A DNA stretch of 64,000 bases from Capitella teleta (taxonomy: Eukaryota; Annelida; Polychaeta; Capitellidae). The notes below the pieces were generated by a model that had not been told where the DNA came from, did no database searches, and was given only the letters and a program-made list of their open reading frames with translations. The DNA is taken from positions 7,771 through 71,770 of the forward strand of contig KB304447.1 in NCBI GenBank assembly GCA_000328365.1, read 5' to 3'. Both the position numbers and the translations under genes were made by a program. Below, one piece after another: positions 36,496 through 48,733 of this stretch; position 1 is the first letter of the stretch, and each line of letters starts with the position of its first letter.

Positions 36496-39164
36496 CAAGA
36501 TCGAAATGTTTGCATGTGACGGTGATAGACACTTTAAGTAAAATTCTTTTACTCAGGGTAGCAAGTAAAAATCTTATCTAGCGCATTAAAATTATACAAT
36601 TATAATTGGCTAACACAATTATTCAATCAATTGTGGGATTAGCATGAGATCTGCTTATTGCATAGTGATTGTCGAGACTAATGAAAAATGATGATATTAG
36701 TATAAGTAAAAATCGTGAGAGTGCGGCACCATTGAAGTCCATGTTGCCAATTTACCATTAAATGGCTGGCTTGAATTAATGATTTGACACTTTTGGATGA
36801 GTGTGGGGTTGGTTGAGTTGACTAGTTACAGTCGTGTATTACACAGAGTGGCTCAAAAGTACTCTCTACTCCATCTAAACGATTTCAATGCTTTTCAATG
36901 GCACTGCACTTTTCCGATAAAGTGTTACAAAACAGGTCGCAGTGTAAAAGACGACATCACAGGAGTCAGCAAAAGGAACACCGGTGTTGCCTGACGATAG
37001 TTGCAAACATAAATAGAACCTAATTTGTTATAATAGCCCATTTACATAATAAGATGACTCATGGCTTTATGCAACCTGAGGGACTTGGGTTATCTTGGCG
37101 TGATGACCAGGCAGCCGCCTCATTCATTACTGTTTGCGGTCAGTAGCTTGTCCGGTTTGGTCCACGTTCAAACTGAGTTAATGGCAATGTTGCTGGAACA
37201 TGGCTAAATGCAGTCTTCGTGGTATTGGCTCTCGTTATCACTGCAATAGAAGATGGTTTCTTATGGGTTTCCGGATATATTTTTTTTTTCTTATAATAAA
37301 ACGGATTTGCGGGGGGGGGGGGGGGGCGGGGGGAGCTCAGTCTGAATGCGGCGGGAAATTTTATTCGCAGCGCAACAAAGGCAGACAGATCTAAGAACAT
37401 TCTATGAAAACTTAATTAAATCCATACAGGTTTAAACTTGGTCTGCATTATAAATCTGCATTAGAAAAGTACATGTGGCATCTTTTCTTGAGAATCGTTT
37501 CTTGGAAGCTAAAAGGAATGTGTTTGAAAGAAGATCGAGGGGGGGGGGAGGGCTGGTCTCGCAATTACTCACACGAGCAATCGTTATAATATTAGATTTT
37601 GGTTTTCAGTCTTTTTACTGAAACATTAGAGATAATATTCTTCAATATGTCCGCGATGTTTGATTCAACAGCCAAAACAAGTATTTATTTGGAGCAATGG
37701 ATACCATACAACGTATGGTGACCGCTGGGACCACGAGAGAGCCACCTGGCGAACAGCATTGATAAGATATTCAATTACATGTATGTGTGAATGGAATGCA
37801 CCGTTCACACACTGCTCAATCACAAGATATACTATTGTTTACCAAAAAGGGCACTACAGCAAGGTTACGAAGCCAGAGGTAATAAATGACAATAAGAGGG
37901 TCGGTATCTCAGATCCGTATAACGTGAAATGCATACTAACTGAGATAACAAAAAAATAAAAATTCAATCAAAATAAATCAGAATTTATTTTGGATGTATA
38001 CTTCTTCTTAGTCGTCTCTTACGTTGGACGATGACGACTTCGCGACACCCAAAAAGAGCATTGTTTTACGTCGGGATAACCATCCGAAAGCCTCAAATAT
38101 CACACAATACATTGTTGCGACCAATTCTAGCAATACGTATATGCTATGCTAACATGGCAATACAATCAGCCTCCACATCATAAATTATTGTATAGATCAT
38201 ACTTATAACGGATTTGGTGTTATATTTATATCTTTACTAGTCGCAGTATTCATTGACATAGTTCATATCAGGCATGCATTTAGTCGTCCTAAGTCCTCTA
38301 TCATCTTGGTACAAAAGCACTTTTTTGTCCATCCCGTCGTCCATCAAACCCGCTGCCCATTTCAACAGACGCCACTAACAGATAAGATAGATAATGCTTT
38401 CTCATGACGAGATGTACATCTGTTTGCTAATCAGGCAGAGCACCCTCGGGATACAGGGGTCGCATAACCTCAATGTGTCGTTCCTTCGATCAAGATCACA
38501 TTAGACATTGAATCCAAACCAACAGATACCCTCGCCCTTTCATAAAAGTGGGTTGAGTTCCATCTGCTTTGTTCCACGTGAACTACACGCAAATCACTGA
38601 ACACAACCTCTTCCCCTACCCCTTATATCTCTAATCTTTCCCGAGGGAATAACAGGAGGCTCTGCTGTTCATTTTCCTGTTTCTGTCTAGCTGAAGATAT
38701 TCTACAACAGCTTGCATTTGACTCAATTACATGGTGGATTTCAGGGAAGATCTTGGTTCTGTTCGCATGCTGGAGAAATACAATTGTCTTAAATGAGTGC
38801 ACTTAACAACCCGGTGTTAATCACCATTAGTCTATATGTGTTTCATCGCTTTATAATGATACCGCAATAGTTATCATCTAAAAATATCACATGAAATGGC
38901 ATTAGACCTATAGATTGCGTATAGGAGTTCACATAAGACAGGGCACAATCGCACACGTGGGGAGGGGGGGAATGATGAATGTGAAGGATTGAACCTGATT
39001 ACTCCAAATTTTGCTAATACGACGATAAACAAGGATTCTGATAGCCAACTATAATCCTTCAGCCAAGGATGAAGAATTGCAGAGCTTCCTTGAAAATGAG
39101 AAAAACACTCTGGGATTTTCTCAGAAAAAAGATTCCAGTGATGTGGGTTCAAGATAATTTTGTT
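35911..39164. other. Gene-poor intergenic stretch
   Basis: No gene is supported. Includes a T33 tract at 36463-36495 and G-rich runs at about 37310-37331 and 37541-37550, which create spurious proline/glycine ORFs. Confidence 0.45.
36463..36495 (+). repeat. Poly(T) tract, 33 T
   Basis: Uninterrupted run of 33 T. No recognised minus-strand retroposon body is attached to it. Confidence 0.9.
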
Positions 39165-39469
39165 GATTGCGAATCATGCCACGTGTAATCAACTGTGAAT
39201 TTACGACACATACGCGAAATTTGAAAGTACCGAAGCCTCTAACTATTATACCATCCTTTGGAACCGATTACCTTCCAACCTACAGAACCAGCAATCGCTC
39301 GATGTTTTTAAAGCCCAACTTGAGACTCACTATTTTAACATTGTTGTTTTTTTTTCTAGTATTTTATGATTTTCCTTTTTACCTCTGTTTGTACAACGTA
39401 CTTGAATGTTCTTTGATATGGCTGAAAACGTGTTTTTCAATGTAATAAATGAAAGGAAATGAAAGGAAA
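39165..39469 (+). mobile_element. 5'-truncated LINE, C-terminal end of ORF2 plus 3' tail
   Basis: The plus strand encodes THTRNLKVPKPLT, then remnants of the widespread LINE C-terminal motif 'LWNxLPxxLRxxxSLxxFKxxLKTHYF': here FGTDYLPTYRTSNRSMFLKPNLRLTI, with the better match split over frames (SLDVFKAQLETHYFNI in the neighbouring frame). It is followed by a T-rich segment, AATAAATG and a tandem GAAAGGAAAT tail at about 39450-39469. Short tandem tails are typical of CR1/L2-type LINEs. Dead, truncated copy. Confidence 0.62.
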
Positions 39470-39642
39470 TACATATATTACGTCATTTCATTTCGCTCAA
39501 CTGAAGCCATGAAATGCTTATCTCACTTGAAATTTCTGGACCCATTGATATCACTAGTATAATTATTAAATAATTGACAATACACTGTTACTAAATGAAT
39601 GAGGCATTATAATCATGATTCATAAAACAATTTTTCTCTTAC

Positions 39643-39774
<132 letters not shown>

Positions 39775-40921
39775 GTTTCAAAGTTTTCTTGTTTTTTTTT
39801 TTCTGCTGTTCAGTTTACACAATCATACATTATTGCAATCAAATATAAATTCGGTGCACATAGATCTGCGGGCCTCTTAGCCAACAGTAACATTATATTT
39901 CTGTTTATCATTGTATATTATGCATTTTGATTTGTAGCAATAAATCTATTATTCTTAGTTTTATTCTTATAGTTCCACCCAAACTCAATGCTCACTATGC
40001 CTACTCAACAGTACTTATCGATCCATCAGTCTGGATGATCGCTCCTTTGATATTCACTCAATCCATGCACCATAAAACAACGCGTAATTTAAGCCATTAA
40101 AGAAGAGACGCAGGCTAGAAATTACGTCGCCGTAAAACTCTTCAGACCACTCCTTGATTGATGGCCCGACTTCTCTGCTGTCGTGTTTCTCCTCAGATCT
40201 TTCCTTTCTGCACCTGTGCCTTATCCACATAAGGACACTTTTTCTTCTCTCGTGCTCAAGATGAACTGTTTCTACTTACGTGTACGCCAGTAAAAAGGTC
40301 CTGTGTCTTCAGAGGAATGTCATTGATGGTACGCGGTGATTGAAGGGTCAGGTAATGCGAGCGACAACTGAATACTTGACCGTGAGTGGTTGCTGAATTT
40401 AGTACGATGTAAAGTAACTCGTTATAATCATAAGTTACTCCGTTCACAGCAGCTGTATATACACGGAGCGCGATCAGTGTGGTTTTCCGGAAACACCCGA
40501 CGGCTCCGAACCTTACCGAGCATAATTATGGCTTGCCCTGGTGGTTAAATCATAATCTGTTCTGTTATCTTGGAGCACAGCGGAGACAGTTAAAATAACT
40601 AAAGGCAATTACAATGGGATAAGTCAAGACGCCGATCATTTGATTGACCGTTAACGCAAATCTTTAAAAGAAGCAAAATAGAATTCCAGCGTTCGTTAAA
40701 CCGCGTTAACTTCTGCGAACTCAACATCCGATTCGACGAGCGGTGTCAGTGAGTGCACGTACGAAGGAAAGAATATATACATCCACAGATTCCTTCAACA
40801 GACATCCATTTAAAAGCATATTTATCATGACATTCAAAACAAATTATGTAATCAATGAGTTAATTCAAATATCACGATCATTATAAACGTTTTCGATTTA
40901 ATATTAATGACTAATAATTGT
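39775..40921. other. Intergenic, 3' region of the carotenoid oxygenase gene
   Basis: No second gene recognised. A TTTAAT on the plus strand at 40897-40902 reads ATTAAA on the minus strand about 20 nt after the oxygenase stop and could be a poly(A) signal variant. Confidence 0.4.
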
Positions 40922-42543
40922 TCACGAGCATGTCTGTTTTTCATCTGAGCACATGTGGTGGAAGAATCTTCCATGCAACGTGTATGGGATCCAAGTGGGT
41001 AAGTAACCCAAATTGACTTCTTCAAATGTCCTGCCATCCAGAATGAGGAGGTAGGAGACATCAGAATGACCATCAAGGACAATGGTCAAGAGGACGCCAT
41101 CGTCCTCCCCACTTCCATTCGGATTAGGGATGAACCATGGTTCAGATGGAAAGTGATTCTCCTTGCTCCAGACCCGATCTCCCACCCCATAGCATAGATT
41201 CTTCTTAACCAGTCGTGCATCCTGCATTCCGGAGTCACCAGCCGCCATTCCATACACGTAGCAATATTCCTTGAATGCAAAGTTCTGATTAATGACTGGC
41301 AGATCCAACTGGTTGACGAATTCCAAACCTGGTTGAGTACTAAAGTTGTCGATCTTAACCGATTTAACTGTGAGGTTGATCTTGATACGCTTGATCTGTG
41401 GCCTGGTTGACTTCGGCCAATCTGCCTCAGCTGACCGGATATTCTTCATGCTCAAGTGGTGCATCATGCTCATATCTGTATATGTGGTATGGTCAACAAT
41501 AATGTAGTCCCCTTCTTGGTAAGCATTGATGTTATGTAGGAAGAATAAAGCCTCAGTTTGTAGATGAGTGACCTCCCCGGTGGCGAGATGGACAGCGTAG
41601 ATATCAGTTAATCTCTCAGGGTGCCACTCTAGAGTTTCAATTGCGTCTTTGCCTATCTGCTTCCAGTTTATGTAAACTGGGTGAGCAAGAATGATGACAT
41701 ACTCATTCGTTGCTGCTAGTGAGTGCATATAGGAGATTTCATCTCTGGATATAGACGCCAGAACTTCGGTTTCATCGGATGACTTAATGCGGATGACATT
41801 GACAGAATGAGATCCAAAGGGGTTGATGAGTGAATAGAAGTTGATGAGGTTGTCAGTGCCAAACTCCTTGACTGGATGTGCACAGGATGGGATAGGACCA
41901 AAGGCGAACCCGGCATTGGGCATTGGAGGAGTCACTTGTTTTATCGTATCCAGGGTTGAAAGGTCAATCTCATACGTCGTCCAGAAATCACTCAGGGCAT
42001 GCACGGACTTGCCACCGTACTGCATGACATTGACATTGGTGTTGTCGATTCCATTTATGATAACTTGTAGTTTTTCCCATGTCGTCAGCGGAGGATCCAT
42101 GTCGGTCATTGTTAAGTAAGGGGCAAGCTCACCACGAAGCATGGAATCTTGTAGAAATTCGATTTCACAAACTGCGCGTTAAAGGCAACCTCTTTGGAAG
42201 TGCCTTCGAATTTGAAGCTGTGGAGTTTCGCCAGTGCATCAAATGGGTGAGTGAAGTTTCTTCCGCCGTAATCGAACAGACCCATGCCGTTCTTCAGCTA
42301 CAAAAATAATAATATTATTGCATTCATTAAGTTATTTTATATTATGTACTAAACAGGTGAGAAGAAAACTGAAAACAAACGCACGTAAATCCCGTTCATC
42401 CAATCCGGAACCGGATGTGACATCTCGAACATGTGGTCTTTGAAGGTCATGTTGTTTGAGGTGAAGGTCATCTCAAAAGATCTTGGCAAGCTGGCAAAGG
42501 CTATATGGGTCACACATAAGCACACAAAGAAAGTACCCAGCAT
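40922..42543 (-). CDS. Carotenoid oxygenase (RPE65/BCO-like) with signal peptide, 2 exons, one frameshift
   Basis: Exon 1 42385-42543 (ATG at 42543, donor GTGCGT); exon 2 40922-42297 (acceptor TTTTTGTAG, TGA stop); about 511 residues, near the family norm. The family cleaves carotenoids or isomerises retinoids using Fe(II) held by four histidines. All four are visible: SCAHPVKEFG, ISYMHSLAATNEY, FFLHNINAYQEGDY and the C-terminal IPYTLHGRFF. The N-terminal family block VPDWMNGIY/LKNGMGLFDYGGRNF-HPFDALAKLHSFKF spans the intron cleanly. Residues 1-17 (MLGTFFVCLCVTHIAFA) look like a cleaved signal peptide; animal family members are usually cytosolic. Exon 2 has a 1-nt loss near 42150: FVKSNFYK runs into SMLRGELAPYLTM only after a frame change. 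So the gene is a recent pseudogene, or the assembly has an error. Only one intron is unusual for animal members, which have many; an ancestral retrocopy is possible. Confidence 0.87.
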
Positions 42544-45505
42544 CTCTGTGAATATAATAACATGGTGACATATATAATATATTATTGTGTATCTTTTTTA
42601 TGAATATTACTAAAATGATGCATTTATGCATGACCCGAATACATCAATTATTAAGTTTAAATACAATGATTATACATTGGCCCAAGACACTTGTCCGTTT
42701 AAGCAATGTGCAATGGTTCAGTACACTAGTAAACACCAGCCTATTTTAATCATGATTCTGCGCGTTGCAGAAGGCAAATAAAAGTCTATGTCTCACCCAT
42801 GCATGTTACGTTCCAGTTCTGTTTGCATCATTTTCACGCTATGCCATCTGATCATACATATATTATAACAACGTATTGATATCTGTTGGAATGGATTTTT
42901 AACTATTGAGTCTCTGGCTGCGTCCGTTATGTCACAATAATATTTTCAATTATTCTGTCAAATATTATGTCAACAATCTGGGTGTCAGTTTTTTTTCTTG
43001 ACCAACGATGGTCAAGCGCAGACACACAGTTTGCAATCGTGGTATAATTAATCGATCGGTAAAGAAAATTCATTCTCTATAGTGAACTGACCTGCCCGAG
43101 ACCTATTGCACTCCGATTGACACACTGTTGCGCCAACAACCGAAGCACAAACATGTGAAAGGGAACGTTATGTTTACATATCCAGTAACAAGATCATAAC
43201 GCTGTTTCCCCATATTGAAAGATGCAGTGCCCACGTTGCTGTGTCGCCCATTGGCAGAATGAGCCGTGTATGCGAGCAATCTAGAATAGTAGTGGAAATC
43301 ATTGCCACGTCGAAGATCAGATAACACTTATGGAGTCTCAACGTTCTTTGCGAAGACATCAATCATAACGGACTTCACTCATGTCAAAGAACGAGACCAT
43401 GTCCAGAATTAAAATCATAACGCACACCTTTCCTCTTTCAGAATCAAGATGATATTGTAATAAATGCATACATTTCACACCTTTCAGCGTGCATTGGACC
43501 AGATCATGGAACTTTTTGTCTTGTTCGTCACATGTAAACCAATACTATTATTCGATAATAGTGTTTATACGTGAGAGCAGTTCTCGGCCGAATTCCCATC
43601 AGGCTGTACGGTGTGAATCTGTATTAAACACCAATAATATATATGGTGCAATTAAGTACGACTACATAGCACAGAATCTGTCTGTTTTGTGAATCTCCAA
43701 AACACACACAAGGTATTTTCGTAGATTGCATGCTTTGGAACACACGATCATGCACTTTGTATACCATAGAGGCTCCATTCACAAGTTCTCTTGTTTTCGT
43801 TTTGATTTCTCGGAGGTTGTTTTTTCTCTGACTATATTTTACAGGAATTGCGAATGGAAGTCATTAGCCGTGGAATTTAACTCAAGACACGTTTTCCAGC
43901 GTGTTCTTGTTCTTTAACATCGACCTCGGATTCACGCAGACAAGCGTCCGTTGTATAATATGTTCCGTGCGTGTTCCCGGTTCTGGCCTAGTCTGAACTT
44001 AGGGGGTAAAGTACACAGACTAGGGTTGAAGAATAATCCAATTTATTGAAGCAGGTCCAAATGAAAGGTGGTTGGATGAGGGCAGTAGTGGAAGGAAGAG
44101 TGGTTAGGGATGCTGGTTTGGTCGGGTTTATAAAAAGCCGACAGGGATATATTAATATTCATCAAACGGGATCTCGTGGGTAAGTCACATGCAAAACTTA
44201 ACCATTGGGGAAAGAGCAAACTGTGTCAAGTACAGGTTATTCTAAGGAGAACTTAAGGTGATCTTCCTCACGTACAGCTAAAGGTGATTGGCAGTTAATG
44301 GGTTAATTGGAGAAGAAATTCGAGCTCAGCATTTCCTCTGGTTATATAGAAACATAACTTTTGGAGAATGTGGCAAGTCTCACTTGGAAAGTCAGGGCAG
44401 TTAGTGATCATAGAGTTCAATGTTTGAGTACGAAGGGAGCATTTGATGGAAAGAAGGAAGCAGGGGAGAAAAAGAGAACGAGAAAACTAATATAGTGTAA
44501 TATGTGTATGCTTGCATGGGTATTCACAACATAACAATTAGCATTAAATAAATTTCACGGTTTAATCTAGGTGAATGATGATGAGTCATGCCGTACTTTG
44601 TGGTCATTGAAGGGCACAGTGTGCGTGTGGGGGCAGATTAATTACGTACATTTCAAATATTAATACTAATATCAGTTTATTTGCATACTACCCTTCGCAC
44701 TAAGTCGCACTGTCATCACATTTTTAGGTTTTACTGCCTCGTACTAGCCGATACAAATCACTTCAGTTTAAAGCAAGAATTATCTTAATCGGAGCAGTAG
44801 TTCAAATTATAGCCTGTTTACGAGTCGACCCCACCCTTAATCGAAGATAAGAAATTCGCGTTAAAAGGTTGGCAAAGTTTCAAAATGATTCAAATGTCAA
44901 TACAATAGGCTTAATAATACACAAAATATCAGAACTTATTGGTCACAGACTGACACGATTCTTGTATGCGAAGAAAGAGGAGATATGCAGTTTTTTTTTT
45001 TTTTTTTTTTTTTTCTTTTCTTTTTGTTTGTTTGTTTGTTTGTTTGTTTGTTGTTTTTTTTTGCACCACTAAAACCTGAAAATCAACATTTTGAACCCAT
45101 CAAGGCTTGTTTCTCGGGGATATGCTCAGCGACTTGATGCATGTTTCGGCGCGAGGGGTCGCAGATGTCGGATTGAAAAAGCGTATATGTAATTATATAA
45201 ATAAATATCTTAAGTACTAGTTAATTAAATGTGTTCATTGCAACGATCAAACGTATACAAAGCTGGTATAGAATTGTCACACAATTCCATTCTGTGGAAC
45301 ATTAATTCTTGTAGAAAAACTTCTGATTTACTGTGTCTCAATCCATTAAATGCAATGATGTAATTTATGAAAAATGTTGAATTCTCTGTTTGATGTTGTA
45401 GCAGATTCAATTTTCAACACAATGATGCAAAATATCTATCGATTATCTCCAAAGATGGCGAAGTTATATTATAGTATTTGTGGAAGTGTCGAACTGCCAG
45501 GAAAT
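42544..45505. other. Intergenic, no gene recognised
   Basis: 5' region of the carotenoid oxygenase gene, then non-coding sequence. A block at about 43990-44140 has a TATAAAAAG at 44129 and an AATAAA complement near 44042, but no transcript structure could be built. Poly(T)/(GTTT)n low complexity lies at 44991-45062. Confidence 0.4.
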
Positions 45506-45509
45506 TTAA

Positions 45510-46211
45510 AGGGATGGGGAACTGAATTTTAAGTGACGTTCTATTGACTCATAGTACCAATTGATAGCATTCCGTGCCAAGAATACCATGCCTGGATGCA
45601 AGCGTAAGGAAATAATGCATTCCGAATATCGGGGTTAGCACTGCGCCTATGGGAGAATGGCTTTCATTGCAAAGTATAGGAGGCAAACGTCAGCTGAAGG
45701 CCTGCCGTGATTGGTCCCGTTCCCCTTGTGAAGCTATCCATTTCAGCCAATCAGAGCAGAGCATCTTCGCCATAAAAGGACATCTTTGTTGTTTACGAAA
45801 CGAAAGTGTCAGTATTGCGCATGCGTTGTGCACTCTGGCTGACCTTTTACTGTTTCAGGATGAGAAACCATGGTAGGTTTCATAGAAAATCGCTTGTTAA
45901 AATAAGAAAAATAGCGAAAAATAATTTTTTTTTTTTTGCGCGCGCAAAATGATTATTCTATCTATTTCCGAAAATAAAATTAAAAACAATATCCAGGGGT
46001 TTAGTCGTAGGACACGCTGATATGACGAGGCCCATTGCAAAAGATGGGGAACTCGGTGTTTCATCACAGCGTCTGACGTCACGCCTAATTAGCAATACAT
46101 CTCCAGCGAAATCGTTAGCGATGATATTCCTTGTGTGGGCCAGGCATAGGAATCATTTTTGGTGCATCAAATAACGACTCAAAGTCCATTTTTAACCAGT
46201 TCTCCCTCCCT
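45510..46211. mobile_element. TTAA-flanked non-autonomous DNA transposon (Kolobok/piggyBac-type), 702 bp
   Basis: Left end AGGGATGGGGAACTG and right end, reversed, AGGGAGGGAGAACTG match at 13 of 15 positions. Both sides carry TTAA (45506-45509 and 46212-46215), the target site used by Kolobok and piggyBac transposases. The interior has no transposase. Ends starting AGGG fit Kolobok better than piggyBac (usually CCC), but the superfamily is inference. Confidence 0.68.
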
Positions 46212-46215
46212 TTAA

Positions 46216-47330
46216 GAGATTTGATTTAGATACAACACGATTGAAAGTAAAACACAAAGTTTTTTTTTCTGTGTGGGTTAAAAAGCAAACAAAAACATCA
46301 AGATGCTTCCAGCTGCTGTATGCGCGTAAGCACCGAAGCCCAAATGAAATGACGCACTGCTTGCAACATAATTATGTAATATTGGTTGGCTATTTTGCAT
46401 AAAGTGTGTGATTGATTGGTTTGGGGAGTATTGGTTTCGGTTCCGTGAAATTGAATCGAATTAGATCAAGCGAATGATGGAAAGTGACAGGTGTCGTACG
46501 AAATCATGTAGGCTGCAATATCATGCCATCATGAATCAAAGGGAGTGTTCCGAAATGCTACAAAGAGAAGAGAAAGTGTGGGTTATTGTGGCCAAGGCAT
46601 ATGCATCGCAGATTCTTTTTAATCGAGCTACATAGGGACTTAATTATGTGGGTTAACTCTATGGTCCTCATAATATAATATGTGTCCTGATATAGACTCA
46701 CTCCGGTCTACATGTAGCTCACTCTAGGCAAAGATAAGAATGTACCGGTGATGTTAACTCATTGACCTGAGCTAGTGTTGAAACAACGGCATGTACAAAC
46801 AATAGTAGACGCATGCGACGCAAATCAACACCTGCAGATGCTTGATACCATTTAGATCTAGCTAAACTACTACGCTCATGAAATCGAGCCTTGGAAATAA
46901 TGCATAATGCATTATATGATAACTATTATGTGCAATATATAATGATAATAAAGGCATTTGATGACGTGCTATTTGAAAGCAAAAGCTCCACAATAGCAGG
47001 CATTAGCATTTATATTGTATCATTTGAGGTGTAAACTAATTAAAAATGCAGATTATAAATTTAATTATTTTCCTTGTTGTTGCAGGCTGTTTTAGTATTT
47101 GCATCACTGATTGATTGGTGTGAATGCAAGCTTAAAATTCACAGTCGAAATGTGCTGTATCGATTCGGCATGTTCGTTACCTGTACGCCTACAGTGTCAC
47201 CAAAGCAAACAAATGTTTACTCCCAGTACTATAGAAATAGTTTGGCATTGCAGTCTTCAAGATTTAGGATTAGAATTTTAAAATACATCAGGATAATTAG
47301 ATTCCTTAGTAGATCGGTACTCATAATTGG
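46216..47330. other. Intergenic, no gene recognised
   Basis: Upstream region of the PAN-domain gene. No other gene is supported. Confidence 0.4.
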
Positions 47331-47338
47331 TATAAAAG
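47331..47338 (+). promoter_or_regulatory. TATA box of the PAN-domain gene
   Basis: TATAAAAG, a consensus TATA box, 45 bp before the ATG. With initiation about 30 bp downstream the 5' UTR would be only 15-20 nt. Confidence 0.6.
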
Positions 47339-47375
47339 CCCCCGCCACCAGCTTCCCGTACTCATAAAAACCAAC

Positions 47376-48733
47376 ATGACCGTCGCTTCCCTGATCCTCG
47401 TCTTTAGTATCCACGTCACTGGCCTGATGGGTGAGTGAAAACTGCGTAGTTTGAGCACTGTTCACAAATTTATTAGAGCGCATTAACTGTGCCAAGGATT
47501 TATTTTAAGTTAGCGTTTCACCATTGTTCGAAATTGGATTCAAATTTATGGTGAAGTTTGAGGTTTGAGAATTTCAGGGACCAAATTAATGGTCTGGTTT
47601 CCTCATATTATTTAATCCGGCAATGTAAGATTATGTCATAACCTGAACTTTTTGCACGTTGCAAATCATTGAATCGTTAGAGGTCTGTTGGATCTGCGTC
47701 GCCGACTTAGTGTTAATAGCTAATTTAATCAAACACCATTTGGTTGCCTCACGCGAGTTTTATGTGTAGATGCAGTGAAGTCACTCTAATCGAACCCCGT
47801 AGATCTACATTTAATAAAAAACTGGTATGCGTACATTGTTATAATATGTATATAGTTAAATAATGCATAACCCACCACCATTATTTTCCCTCGTTCTGTG
47901 TTCTTATAATGTTCTCCCCTTTCCCCCACTATAAATGATGTAAATGTTACAGATGCATCTCTGTTTCAGCCATGACGAAACCTGCCTGCACGTGGTCCGC
48001 CGCCAAACAGAACGTTGGAGTGGAGGGTCAGGATATTGCAGTGGTCTTATACGCCAACCAACAGTCCTGCCAACTCGCTTGCGAGGAGAACCAAGGATGC
48101 CTCTCAGTGACGTTCAGCCCTAAAACCAAAAACTGTTATCTCAATAAGGTCAGGTTTGGCGATGACCTTTTGACCGATATGAAAAACTACGTCTACTTGG
48201 AGAAAGATTGCCCTCCATGTGAGCACACCAAGTTATTAAACAAATAAAAGCAAAAACAAAATTGCATTTTACCTAATTGATTAGCCTATTGAAGTTGACC
48301 AACATTCAACATTATATAATAATGCTAATTATGTTATAGGCCAGCCACCAAAACCACGTAAATCTTGCACTTGGAGCAAAGGGATTCAAGGTAAAGCCAT
48401 CGCTGATAACAACGTCGTGACCCTTGATGATACAACGCTGGAATCGTGCCAACAAATCTGCAACCAGCTCTACTACTGCAAATCCATTGACTGGAAGCCT
48501 CTGATTGGCAAATGCAGTTTGAATGCTGAGGATGACACAGATGGTATATTGAAGACCTTTAAGGACTTCGAGTGGTACAAGAAAGAATGTGTTGAGTCCG
48601 ATGGTAAGAACATAGTATCTTCTTCCCACTTCTCTGTGTAATAGTATGGCTACTTGCTTCGTGGCTAATGCATGGTTATAATAATGATGTAATATTTTTT
48701 TCCTCCGCAGTGTGCTCAGCGGACAATCATTAG
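47376..48733 (+). CDS. Small secreted protein with two PAN/apple-like domains (4 exons)
   Basis: Exons 47376-47430, 47970-48218, 48340-48603 and 48711-48733 (TAG); all three introns are phase 1 with GT-AG borders; 196 residues. Exon 1 encodes a signal peptide (MTVASLILVFSIHVTGLM). Exons 2 and 3 each encode one domain of about 75 residues with six cysteines on the same plan: CTWS-8-GxxI...SCQxxCxxxxxCxSxxxxPxxxxCxLN...W/YVYLEKDC. This spacing fits the PAN/apple fold, a binding module for proteins or sugars with no enzyme activity. One domain per symmetrical 1-1 exon shows duplication by exon copying. Exon 4 adds only VCSADNH. A TATA box sits just upstream. Role is inference: extracellular binding or lectin-like protein. 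Confidence 0.83.

Noticed and set aside
37310-37331. Glycine/proline-rich ORFs
   Set aside because: Created by a poly(G) run on one strand and poly(C) on the other.
43985-44160. Possible solo LTR or promoter (TATAAAAAG plus reverse AATAAA)
   Set aside because: No TG...CA borders, no duplication and no second copy were found.
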